Assembly: GCA_021780105.1 (NCBI GenBank)
Contig: JAJXZJ010000045.1
Location: 229,021 to 293,020, forward strand
Direction: 5' to 3'
Source: a bacterium
GTDB lineage: Bacteria > Verrucomicrobiota > Verrucomicrobiia > Limisphaerales > J093
DNA: 64,000 bases
The translations under genes and the position numbers were made by a program. Positions 16,869 to 24,265 of this stretch are shown here, in pieces (within the stretch, counting starts at the first letter, position 1; every line of letters begins with the position of its first letter). The notes below the pieces were generated by a model that made no database searches, had not been told where the DNA came from, and saw only the letters and a program-made list of their open reading frames with translations.

Positions 16869-17459
16869 ATGCGTTGGCAAAGAAAACAGAATCGGCCGGC
16901 GGGATCCAACTTTCTTTCTGGTTCCGCCTTGCCGGCCGGGACGGGGAACATCCTGCTTTGGGTGCTCGCGCTGGGCGGATTCCTGGTCGCGCTGGCATCG
17001 GCCTATCGGCAAACCCATCCGCCTGCCAACAACTGGAACTACAACCTCCGTACGCCGGGCGTATTGGCGTTAAACGCATTCCTCGCATCGGCCCTGGCGA
17101 TCGGCTATGCCTTCAAGGAAGGCGAATTCGCGCGCTGGACAAGTTTGTTTGCGTGCCTTCGCTTCGGGCTTTGGGCGACGGCGGTTTTCCACCTGCTGTC
17201 GCCGAGCATCAACGAAGAAGGTCTGTTCCTTACCAACTCCGGCACCTTTGATGCGCCCTACGTGATCCTCGGGGCCTGCATTCACGGTGGGCTGGCCGCG
17301 TTGATCGCCAGTCCATTCGCCGTCCGCGCGCTGTACCTGTCGGAGAGGCGATTTTTCCAGGCAGACGAGACCTCCGCGTTGGAAATGTGTGGTGCCACGA
17401 TTCTCGTCTTCTACATCGTCACTGGAATCGTGAGGCTGCTCGCCTGGGGAGGACACTAA
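16869..17459 (+). CDS. Five-helix integral membrane protein of unknown function
   Basis: Protein of 196 residues with about five hydrophobic helices: GNILLWVLALGGFLVALA, VLALNAFLASALAIGYAF, CLRFGLWATAVFHLL, YVILGACIHGGLAALIA and ATILVFYIVTGIVRLLAW. The N-terminus is positively charged (MRWQRKQNRP). No family is recognised. It follows the sigma fusion by 100 nt on the same strand and could be cotranscribed with it. It faces the M28 peptidase gene tail to tail. Confidence 0.7.
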   Translation: MRWQRKQNRPAGSNFLSGSALPAGTGNILLWVLALGGFLVALASAYRQTHPPANNWNYNLRTPGVLALNAFLASALAIGYAFKEGEFARWTSLFACLRFGLWATAVFHLLSPSINEEGLFLTNSGTFDAPYVILGACIHGGLAALIASPFAVRALYLSERRFFQADETSALEMCGATILVFYIVTGIVRLLAWGGH

Positions 17460-17600
17460 CGCATCGCCTCCGAGACTCTTGAGAATTTCAAGCACTTTCT
17501 GACTGGCAACTTCGCCGATCCGGATCGTGGGAAGGCACGAATGTGCCAATGATTCGGCGCGAATCTGCGTGCTCTTTTTGCCTTCGATCAATCTGTCGGT

Positions 17601-19286
17601 TCAAACAATCACAGCAACCAGAGCCACCAGCAATCCCGTCGCTGGAAGCAGCCACCGGCGATTTCCTGAGATTGCCTCGATCTGCAAGGACAACGCACCC
17701 AGAGCAAATGCCAGAACCACCATGGGGATCAAGACCGCCCGCGGACCCAGCGCGACGTAGAACCCGCGGACCAACGGCATGATCAGAACCATCACTGGCA
17801 CAGCCGAAACGCCAAGCCACAAGAACTGCGACCAAGACGTTTTGCAAAGGCCCGAAACCACCAGAGTGCCGAACAGACCAAACAAGAGTGGCCAGAGGCC
17901 GACATACGAGGCACCGGGCATCCAAATCGCCGTGGCTACCGCCACGATGAGCCACCAAAACCACGATCCCAGCGCCAGCTCCGCCGGCGCGATCCAGCGG
18001 CCTAACGTCGCGTGCAGTGTCGTGCCGATCATCACAGTCAGCGCCACAGCCACCAGCCAATAACGCTCCGCCAGAAATTTGCCGAACCACGCTGGGGCGA
18101 CCCGCCACAGAGGGTTCAACAACTCGTAGCTGAGCCCGAAAGCGGTTCCGACGACCAGCGGAATTGCCGCCCAAGTCAGACAGGCGAGGAATAGTTTTGC
18201 CGCCGTAACCTTGCCGCTCCTGATCCACACGGCGGCCACGCCGAGGAAGGATATCGCGGCCAGTAGCGCAAGCAGAATAGCCCAACCACTTGGATAATGC
18301 ACCAGCCAGCGCCCGAACAAATCGAAATACACCGCGTCCGGTCCATGCAGTGCCGCCAGATCGAGATTCCCGAAATGCCGCGCGAGGCTGAGCGCGTAGG
18401 CGCCCTGATGCTGCAGGCTGCGAAGGCTGAGGTGCGCGATGTCATCGGTGGGCGCGTGGTAGTGCCGGGCATCGCCGATGAACGCGAAGTTCAGGCCCGG
18501 CAGCCCGGCTTGTTTGAACACCGTGAAGTCCGTGTCGTTCGGCATCCGCCGGTAAACTTCATCCATAAGTGAGTTGGCCACCGGACGCGGCGCGGCTCTG
18601 GCGAATTCGCGGATGACCGGGCCGTTTCCGGCACCTGTCTCGAACATGAAGACTGGACCGCTGACGCCGCGTGCCTCGAAATTGAGCACCAGGCGAAGGT
18701 CCTTCATCCACGGGCATCCTGCCGCGAAAGCCCGTGCGCCGGACAACGCTGGCGCTTCTTCACCATCGGTGAACAGCAGGATGATGTCGTTCTGCAGCCT
18801 CGGTCCGGCCTTGAGCGCGCGGGCGGTTTCGATGAGGGCCGCGACCGCAGCACCGTCGTCGCTGGCGCCGGGCCCGGCCGGCACGGAATCGTGGTGGCAC
18901 ACCAGTGCGATCGCCCGCGAAGGTCGGTTCGGCGCACCAACACCGGGAATCCGGGCCATCAAGTTGGCGCCGGTAGCCTCCCTTCCCCCCACTTGGACGG
19001 GAAACGATTGGACTTCCACAGCCAGCCCAAGGGCACGCAATTGTTCAGCAATGTAGTCGCACACGGCGGTGTCAGCCTGCGAACCCAAGGGATGCGGCGT
19101 CTGCGCGATGGCGCGAACGTGGACCAATGCTCGTTCGGCTGAGAATCCGGCGGCCGGTGCGTCCGCGGGAGTAGGAGCCGGCGGATTTGGGGCAACCGTT
19201 GCCAGCCAGGCTACGCCCACGAGGACGACGAACAGGAGAATGCGCTGAACGCAACCAAGCTCGCATTGTTGGCTTACCGGACTCAC
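17601..19286 (-). CDS. M28-family zinc aminopeptidase with C-terminal membrane domain
   Basis: Protein of about 561 residues. After an N-terminal membrane or signal segment (RILLFVVLVGVAWLATVAP) comes an M28 zinc-peptidase domain. The metal and catalytic residues are visible: CHHDSVPAGPGASDDG (zinc His and bridging Asp), TDGEEA (catalytic Glu and zinc Glu), PNDTDF (zinc Asp) and HYHAPTDD (zinc His). The C-terminal 230 residues form about seven to eight transmembrane helices. This order resembles the ER metallopeptidase 1/FXNA-like M28 group. The peptidase domain probably faces outside and removes N-terminal residues. No ATG is well placed; the GTG at 19286 is chosen because the frame beyond runs into the mraZ-like gene. 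The start is uncertain. Confidence 0.85.
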   Translation of the reverse strand: MSPVSQQCELGCVQRILLFVVLVGVAWLATVAPNPPAPTPADAPAAGFSAERALVHVRAIAQTPHPLGSQADTAVCDYIAEQLRALGLAVEVQSFPVQVGGREATGANLMARIPGVGAPNRPSRAIALVCHHDSVPAGPGASDDGAAVAALIETARALKAGPRLQNDIILLFTDGEEAPALSGARAFAAGCPWMKDLRLVLNFEARGVSGPVFMFETGAGNGPVIREFARAAPRPVANSLMDEVYRRMPNDTDFTVFKQAGLPGLNFAFIGDARHYHAPTDDIAHLSLRSLQHQGAYALSLARHFGNLDLAALHGPDAVYFDLFGRWLVHYPSGWAILLALLAAISFLGVAAVWIRSGKVTAAKLFLACLTWAAIPLVVGTAFGLSYELLNPLWRVAPAWFGKFLAERYWLVAVALTVMIGTTLHATLGRWIAPAELALGSWFWWLIVAVATAIWMPGASYVGLWPLLFGLFGTLVVSGLCKTSWSQFLWLGVSAVPVMVLIMPLVRGFYVALGPRAVLIPMVVLAFALGALSLQIEAISGNRRWLLPATGLLVALVAVIV

Positions 19287-19390
19287 TCCGGCGAGTCTGG
19301 TTGGAACATCGCTTCGTCTCAAGCTGGTAAAGCGCCGCAAGCCGTGAGCGTGCTCGCGTGTTAACGCGCCTTCCGTCGCATCACGCGGCG

Positions 19391-19912
19391 CTACAGGGCG
19401 CGAAATACGTTGCTGTCGGAGACGGCATTGTCTGTCATCGTCTGGGCGAAGCACGCGGCATCCCAGATCTCAAACTTGTCCAGGCAGCCGACCAACGCGA
19501 CTTCCCTCGTGATGCCGGTTGCCTCCAACAGTTTCAACGGGAGCAGCAATCGGCCTGTCGAATCCAGTTCCACCTGGACCGAGCAACCGGCGATGCGCTG
19601 CTGTAGTGTTTCGCTGATGCCGGCGCTGCCCGCCGCCTCCCTCAAGACGGCGTCCAACCGCCGTTGAAATCTCTCCGCCGGCAACGCCAAAATGGCCCTT
19701 CCACCCGGCGTGAGACAGACCGCAAACTCACGCGGTCCTCCGTGACGCCATTGAGCTGGTATCAGCACACGGCGCCTGGCATCCAACGCGCGATGATGGA
19801 GTCCAAGGTAGGCGTGCCACCCCGCGCCTTCGTGCGACGCGCGTTTATCCGCTGGCCGACGGCCGGGAGCGTTGTCGCCGGATGCGGGCACCTCGCGTGG
19901 GCTGGGTGGCAT
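19391..19912 (-). CDS. MraZ-like (SpoVT/AbrB-fold) transcriptional regulator, orphan
   Basis: Protein of 173 residues with the two tandem DxxxR half-sites of MraZ: ALDARRRVLIPAQWR in the first and ELDSTGRLLLPLKL in the second, followed by VALVGCLDKFEIWD, the canonical end of the second domain. MraZ is normally encoded first in the division and cell-wall cluster and represses it. Here no mraW, ftsL or mur gene is nearby, so this may be an orphan paralogue or a displaced mraZ. The start MPPSPREV is the nearest ATG; the first 40 residues are Arg/Pro-rich and unconserved, so the true start may be later. It is upstream of the M28 peptidase on the same strand. Confidence 0.78.
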   Translation of the reverse strand: MPPSPREVPASGDNAPGRRPADKRASHEGAGWHAYLGLHHRALDARRRVLIPAQWRHGGPREFAVCLTPGGRAILALPAERFQRRLDAVLREAAGSAGISETLQQRIAGCSVQVELDSTGRLLLPLKLLEATGITREVALVGCLDKFEIWDAACFAQTMTDNAVSDSNVFRAL

Positions 19913-20018
19913 GGCTAACACTTGCTGACTCTTTGGAAGCCTGTAAAGCCCGGATTGCGCGGGCCGCCGTTTCTGGTTGAAAATCTGCAATCACCGTCGC
20001 CTGAGCCAAAAGCAGGTT

Positions 20019-20419
20019 ATGCAGCGTCGAAGTTTTTGAAATGTGCCGGCGTTTCGGCGACGGCGTTCACCATCGTTCCAGGTCATGTCCTCGGCGCCGC
20101 CGGCCCAACACCGCCCAGCGGGAAACTCACGCCGGCCCTCATCGGCTGCGGCACCCAGGGCCGGCGGGAAATGATTGATCTGCTGCCACTGCCCAACGTG
20201 CAGGTGGTGGCCGTGTGCGACCCCAACAAGGACAGCGACAACTACGTGGACTGGTCGAAGGACGGCATGCGATCCGGCATCGCCAACGCCATCGGCAAGC
20301 CCGACTGGCGCGCCGGCATTGAACAGCGGATCGAGGAGTTGAAGCCCGACCTGGCCGCCGACGGATTTTGCCTGCAACCCTTCTTCGCGACGGAGGCGGC
20401 GCGTTCCTGGCGGCGCTGA
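20019..20419 (+). pseudogene. Broken Gfo/Idh/MocA oxidoreductase, N-terminal fragment with frameshift
   Basis: From the ATG at 20019 the sequence encodes a Tat signal MQRRSF-LKCAGVSATAFTIVPGHVLG, but a T run at 20033-20037 is one base short, so the start codon is out of frame with what follows. The continuing frame reads a Rossmann start (ALIGCGTQGRREMI) and VVAVCDPNKDS, unmistakably Gfo/Idh/MocA. It loses family similarity after about GKPDWRAG (20310) and stops at 20417-20419. The substrate-binding domain and the EKP motif are absent. The gene is therefore dead by both a frameshift and loss of its 3' two-thirds. It points toward an inverted second Gfo/Idh start. Confidence 0.85.
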
Positions 20420-20660
20420 GAAAACGGCGGCGGGAGAGTTCGAGACGAGCGGGAGTCTTGTTCATGGCAATCATGGCTTGTGTTCTGTGTTGCGTGCAGC
20501 ATGAACCGCGGCTGCGAAAGCGACTCAAGTTGGAAAACGGGACAATCGCGGTGATGTCCTTGGCGGTTCAGGAACGCGGCCGCTGGTTCGCATTTCAGCC
20601 GGAACGCAAGCGTCGGGGATTTTTGCCGGAGCTCGCGGGCCGCGGCGATTAGGGTTTTCT
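20420..20660 (-). repeat. Second copy of a Gfo/Idh 5' end and upstream region (matches 14735-14945)
   Basis: On the minus strand, an ATG at 20465 begins MNKTPARLELSRRRFL, nearly identical to the start of the oxidoreductase at 14779 (MNKTPVRPGLSRRRFL), and the frame then degenerates. Upstream DNA also matches that of the other copy: TCATGGCTTG, GCAGCATGAACCG, AAGTTGGAAAAC.GGACAAT and finally GGCGAT(T)AGGGTTTT. About 220 bp of promoter region plus signal peptide has been duplicated without the gene body, and it abuts the + strand fragment at 20019-20419 head to head. Confidence 0.75.
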
Positions 20661-22946
20661 CAACCGGAAGAAGCGGCTGCCCGCCGAAACATCAATCGTC
20701 ACCGCGTTTTGGAAGCCTGCGATTGCCGGCGGGTTGGTCACGGTCACCCATGAAGTCATCGCCGCCAGATTGTCACTCGTTTCGAGGAGGTAACCGCCGG
20801 CCGAGAGCGGCCACGTGATGACCACGGAATCGCCGGAAGTTTGCACCTCCAAGGACGGGGCCTCGACTTGGTAGAACCGCAGGCCATCCACCGTGACGGC
20901 CACGTTCGTCGAGGTGCCACCCAGCAAGCCAAAGAAGAACTCCACTAATCGCCCCGCGTAGGCCGATACGTCAATCCACCCGCTGCTGGTTGGCCGGCCC
21001 GGCGCCATGAAGCGCGTCTCCAAGGCGAACTGGTTCGTGCCGTTGATGCCGAAGGCCAGGTAGTCGTCGTTCGTGTCGCCACCGGTCAGGGTGAAGTCAA
21101 ACGACATGCCCCGCGCGCCGGAAGGCAACGACAGAGTGAGCCAGACGCACGGCGGGCCGTTCGTGACGCCGCCGTCCTTGGGCGCGTGCCCAGCGCCGTC
21201 CGCAGCCCGCAGCGGCGGCGTCGAACCCGCCACGCTCAGGTCAAACTGCGGCGAAACCGGTAGAAAAGCTCCGGTGGCCGCGCCGGGCGTCAGCGAAAAA
21301 TCCGGCGGCGTGGGCGTGGCGGCCGGAGTGGAATGGAAGACGGATTCGGCCCACGTCGTCACGGCATTGCCGGCTTGCTGCAACTGCGCCCCCGCCCAAT
21401 CCACGCCCGTGTCAACGCCCCACAGCACCGTCGCCGACGGGATATAGGAGCGAATCTGCCTCTCCACCAACTGGCGCTCGGCGTCGGAGCCAAGTCGCAC
21501 CAAGTCGAGTTCGTTGCCGCTGTTCGGATCCTGGCTCAAGGACGTGCCTCGCGGAAACGGCACTGGCGTGGGAAACTGGCCCGGCCAACCCGTCCGCTCG
21601 AACCCGTAGCGTTCACCCATCAGGGCCTGGGTGCCGGCGGTACTTATCGAGTCCGAGTACCATGTGCAGGCATAGGCGTGGATGGTGGGCGCGGCGGCCA
21701 GAAACGGCGACTTTGGCAGATAGACGTTCACCGCCTCCGGGTGGTAGGCGCCCACCAAGCTGATGTAGTTGTCCATCCACGCAAAGTCGTCCGGCACCGG
21801 CGAGACGTAACCTGCCTGCACCACCTGGCTGGCGATCGAGCCAGGCATCCCGCTCACCGAGTAATTGAAGGTGATCACCTGGCCCGCTGTGGTCGCCGCC
21901 CCGGCGTCGTCCAACAGCGTCATTTGCGTGTGGTCAAAGGGGAAGTTCGGCTGGACGGTTTCGTGCAGATAATTGGCTGCCACCGCGTTGACCAGCGTGC
22001 CCAGGCTGTGGCCAATGAAGTGCAGCGTCCCGGCATACGGATTATCGAGCGTCGCCGCCAGCGCCTGGCCCAGCGCCTGGCCCTGTAGGCGCGTTCTCGA
22101 CATGGCCGACACCGGCTCCGGCGTGGCCGCGTCCTGGTGCCAGTCCCACGCCAGCAGATTGGCCTTCACGCCGGCCGACGTCATCTGCGCCGCCATCGTC
22201 AGTGGCCAACCTCCTGGGTCGTTGGGACCAGCGTTCCAGCCGTGGGTGAAAATCACCGTCGGCAACGTCCGATCCACCGGACCGCCGCTGGCGAAGGCCG
22301 TGCCGTTGAAGACCATGAGTGCGTCGGTGCTGGGCGTGACGATCGTCGTCTGCTGCGAGGCCGGCACCGGACGGTCCACCGGCGTCGCGGGCGGAAGCGT
22401 GAGGACCGGGGCCAGCGCGAAGTCCAGCGCCAGCGCCTGGCCGGGTGCCAGCGTCACGCCCGGCTGAACCCAGGTGCGGTAGCCACTCAAACTGACCCAG
22501 ATTTCCCATGTGCCCGGTTCGAGCGCCGGCAGCGCGTAATGGCCGGTGGCATCGGCACGGGCGGTCACAGCCACCGTGTCCTGCAAAGCCAGGACGGACG
22601 CCCCGGCCAGCGGCGCACCGGTGACATCGGTGACGCGGCCGCTCAGACTGGCCATCACGCCGGCGGTCGCCCGCGTGTCCACCGTGAACCATCCCGAATT
22701 CCCCTCGCCCGTGCTGCCGGAGAAGCGCGTGTCCACCCTGAAGAAACCGGAAACGCCGGAGCCCGTGCCGCCTCCCCAGCGCGTGTACACGTTGAACAAC
22801 GGAGAAAGCCCCGTGCCGACTTCAGCATGGCTCACGGCAGCCATCAACCAAACCAGCAGCAGCGCCAGCCGCCCCGGAGCGCCGGCCTCCGGCCGGCTTT
22901 GTGCTTTCGCGTTACGATCGGCGGCGGCTTTATTCGGGACGGACAT
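20649..22946 (-). CDS. Secreted alpha/beta-hydrolase (lipase-like) with carboxypeptidase-regulatory domain
   Basis: Protein of 765 residues. A hydrophobic signal segment (GRLALLLVWLMAAVSHA) lies 25 residues in. Then come short repeated beta motifs, each ending in TR (LFNVYTRWGG, FFRVDTRFSG, WFTVDTRATA), and a carboxypeptidase-regulatory-like domain (LSGRVTDVTGAPLAGASVLAL). An alpha/beta-hydrolase core follows, with oxyanion region FTHGWN and nucleophile elbow GHSLG. The C-terminal region is beta-rich and ends RFFRLRKP. It is likely an exported lipase or esterase. Starts: ATG at 22946 (used) or GTG at 22961. The residues just before the signal peptide (AKAQSRPEAGAP) are encoded by a REP-like element, so the original start may have been further in. 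Confidence 0.82.
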   Translation of the reverse strand: MSVPNKAAADRNAKAQSRPEAGAPGRLALLLVWLMAAVSHAEVGTGLSPLFNVYTRWGGGTGSGVSGFFRVDTRFSGSTGEGNSGWFTVDTRATAGVMASLSGRVTDVTGAPLAGASVLALQDTVAVTARADATGHYALPALEPGTWEIWVSLSGYRTWVQPGVTLAPGQALALDFALAPVLTLPPATPVDRPVPASQQTTIVTPSTDALMVFNGTAFASGGPVDRTLPTVIFTHGWNAGPNDPGGWPLTMAAQMTSAGVKANLLAWDWHQDAATPEPVSAMSRTRLQGQALGQALAATLDNPYAGTLHFIGHSLGTLVNAVAANYLHETVQPNFPFDHTQMTLLDDAGAATTAGQVITFNYSVSGMPGSIASQVVQAGYVSPVPDDFAWMDNYISLVGAYHPEAVNVYLPKSPFLAAAPTIHAYACTWYSDSISTAGTQALMGERYGFERTGWPGQFPTPVPFPRGTSLSQDPNSGNELDLVRLGSDAERQLVERQIRSYIPSATVLWGVDTGVDWAGAQLQQAGNAVTTWAESVFHSTPAATPTPPDFSLTPGAATGAFLPVSPQFDLSVAGSTPPLRAADGAGHAPKDGGVTNGPPCVWLTLSLPSGARGMSFDFTLTGGDTNDDYLAFGINGTNQFALETRFMAPGRPTSSGWIDVSAYAGRLVEFFFGLLGGTSTNVAVTVDGLRFYQVEAPSLEVQTSGDSVVITWPLSAGGYLLETSDNLAAMTSWVTVTNPPAIAGFQNAVTIDVSAGSRFFRLRKP
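22875..22900. repeat. REP-like palindrome a (right-arm type, inside the lipase gene)
   Basis: Inverted repeat of the GAGCGCCGG..CCGGCTTT type. It is read in frame on the minus strand as part of AKAQSRPEAGAP, just before the lipase signal peptide. Confidence 0.7.
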
Positions 22947-22968
22947 AGCTGGTGATTTCACGTTTTAA

Positions 22969-23030
22969 GCCGACGATACGTCGGCGCTCCACTCGTGCGC
23001 GGTGGAGCACCGGTCTGTGACCGGCTTTGG
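22969..23030. repeat. REP-like pair b (left plus right arm)
   Basis: Left palindrome GCCGACGATACGTCGGC followed by GCTCC, a 13-nt spacer, and right palindrome GGAGCACCGGTCTGTGACCGGC with TTTGG. The two palindromes in tandem form a unit like a BIME. Confidence 0.85.
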
Positions 23031-23099
23031 TCGGGCGGATTACGACTCGCGCCAACTGACTCTGCCGTTTCATGTTTCTCTGAACTTTTCATGGCTTAA

Positions 23100-23155
23100 G
23101 CCGATTAAAAATCGGCGCTCCCTCGAGGCGGAGCGCCGGTCTGCGACCGGCTTTG
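23100..23155. repeat. REP-like pair c, overlapping the 3' end of the RAYT gene
   Basis: Left palindrome GCCGATTAAAAATCGGC, spacer, and right palindrome GAGCGCCGGTCTGCGACCGGC. It supplies the last codons of the RAYT (AQSRSQTGAP). Confidence 0.85.
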
Positions 23156-24046
23156 CGCTGACGGACATTTCAAAACCCCGTATTCATCCCGGAATCGCGC
23201 ACTGCTCCACGGCCAGTCTTTGGGATCAAGCACCAGCTTCGCCTTGGTCGGATTGTTCTCGATATAGCGCACCGCCGTCCGGCGATGCTCCTCGTCCTCA
23301 ATAACGGTGTCCAAGTATTCGCGCTCCCAAAACTCGCCGCTTCTACCCAGAAGTTTGTTTGCCTCGCGGGCCACGAAAACCTTCCAGCTTTTCACCAGCT
23401 CCGCCAGCGGGGTTTGCCACACGTCCACCAGCAGATGCACATGGTTGGGCATCACCACCCACGCCTGCAATTGATGGCGTTGCCCGTCAAAAAACCGCAG
23501 CGCGTCCTCGGTCAGCTTCGCGATGGCCGGTTGCCGCAGCCAGCATTCGCCCAAGCCGCGATCAAGATATTCCTCCAGCTTGCGCCGCCGCTCGCGACCG
23601 GCATCCAAAGCCGACGACACGTCGGCGCTCGTCGCAGCCGGAGCGCCGGTCTCTGACCGGCTTTGGATGGAGGCAAGCCGGCTGCAAGCCGGCGCTCCTA
23701 CCGACAATGATTTTCGCCCGTTCTCAATCTTCAACGAATGCTCCCACTCCCCGCGCCGGCTGGCAGGCAGCGAATCCACCAGGCGCAGGGTGACAAGCTG
23801 CGTCACGCCGGGAGCGTCGTAATGCGGGAGATAACCGCGCTGATGCCAGCCGAGAAAACCTTTGGCCTTGGCGTCCTCGTCCAATGGCGCGGCCCAGGCC
23901 TGCTTGCCGTCCACGAGCTTTTGCAGGCTCGGATTGCAAGGTGGGGTCGAACCTTGCACACGCCGAGGAGCGATCTTCGCAGACGGAGCGCCTTGCATCG
24001 GAGCGCCGGTCTGCGACGGGCTAAAATTGTTCGTTTTCCGCTTCAC
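23105..24046 (-). CDS. REP-associated tyrosine transposase (RAYT, Y1/HUH family)
   Basis: Protein of 313 residues related to IS200/IS605 TnpA. RAYTs are thought to cleave and move REP palindromes as single strands through a tyrosine nucleophile. The HUH motif is H202-V-H204 (VVMPNHVHLL). Other family marks are GYLPHYDAPG, FRLADSLPA-like LRLVDSLPA, EEYLDRGLGECWL, FWEREYLD, DEEHRRTAVRYIENNP and WPWSSAR. Y244 and Y261 are candidate nucleophiles. REP-like elements are translated in frame at residues about 10-22, 114-150 and 296-313. The middle one sits in a linker where other RAYTs have a short variable segment. The frame begins at a GTG (24046); the ATG at 23998 is an alternative start. REP elements crowd both flanks. 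Confidence 0.9.
   Translation of the reverse strand: MKRKTNNFSPSQTGAPMQGAPSAKIAPRRVQGSTPPCNPSLQKLVDGKQAWAAPLDEDAKAKGFLGWHQRGYLPHYDAPGVTQLVTLRLVDSLPASRRGEWEHSLKIENGRKSLSVGAPACSRLASIQSRSETGAPAATSADVSSALDAGRERRRKLEEYLDRGLGECWLRQPAIAKLTEDALRFFDGQRHQLQAWVVMPNHVHLLVDVWQTPLAELVKSWKVFVAREANKLLGRSGEFWEREYLDTVIEDEEHRRTAVRYIENNPTKAKLVLDPKDWPWSSARFRDEYGVLKCPSAQSRSQTGAPPRGSADF
23610..23666. repeat. REP-like pair d1, inside the RAYT gene
   Basis: Left palindrome GCCGACGACACGTCGGC, spacer, then right palindrome GAGCGCCGGTCTCTGACCGGC with TTTGG. It is translated in frame as part of RAYT residues 114-150. Confidence 0.88.
23675..23698. repeat. REP-like palindrome d2, inside the RAYT gene
   Basis: AAGCCGGCTGCAAGCCGGC followed by GCTCC, a left-type palindrome with a different core, adjacent to d1 and also translated within the RAYT. 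Confidence 0.75.
23999..24022. repeat. REP-like palindrome e, at the 5' end of the RAYT gene
   Basis: Right-type palindrome GAGCGCCGGTCTGCGACGGGC, with one arm mutated relative to the others (GACGGGC for GACCGGC). It overlaps the codons between the two possible RAYT starts. Confidence 0.7.
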
Positions 24047-24095
24047 TCGTTATTTTGAAATTCGTCGCGGACATCGCTGGTTTGCCGGGTCAAAA

Positions 24096-24149
24096 GCCGA
24101 CGACACGTCGGCGCTCCTGGCGCCCGGAGCGCCGGTCTGCGACCGGCTT
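24096..24149. repeat. REP-like pair f
   Basis: Left palindrome GCCGACGACACGTCGGC with GCTCC, spacer, then right palindrome GAGCGCCGGTCTGCGACCGGC, upstream of the RAYT gene. Its left core is identical to that of d1. Confidence 0.88.
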
Positions 24150-24221
24150 ACGGCTTCCGAATTACGTCTCGTGTCCGTCATCTCTTTCGTTTCGTTCATC
24201 ACGGGCCTGTTCACGTTTTAA

Positions 24222-24243
24222 GCCGATTAAAAATCGGCGCTCC
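24222..24243. repeat. REP-like palindrome g (left arm)
   Basis: GCCGATTAAAAATCGGC followed by GCTCC. The core is identical to that of element c. It lies just past the stop of the SUMF1 gene and its stem could also act in transcript ending. Confidence 0.8.
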
Positions 24244-24265
24244 TAAAAGGGTAAAAGAACAAAGC

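Noticed and set aside
17070..17591. Minus-strand frame of 173 codons opposite the five-helix membrane gene
   Set aside because: The sense strand encodes clear transmembrane helices. The antisense product has no recognised features, although its first 40 residues look mildly protein-like.
22875..24243. The regularly recurring palindromes as a CRISPR array
   Set aside because: Units are not evenly spaced, are palindromic in pairs, occur inside coding sequence, and no cas gene is near; they fit REP elements with a RAYT.
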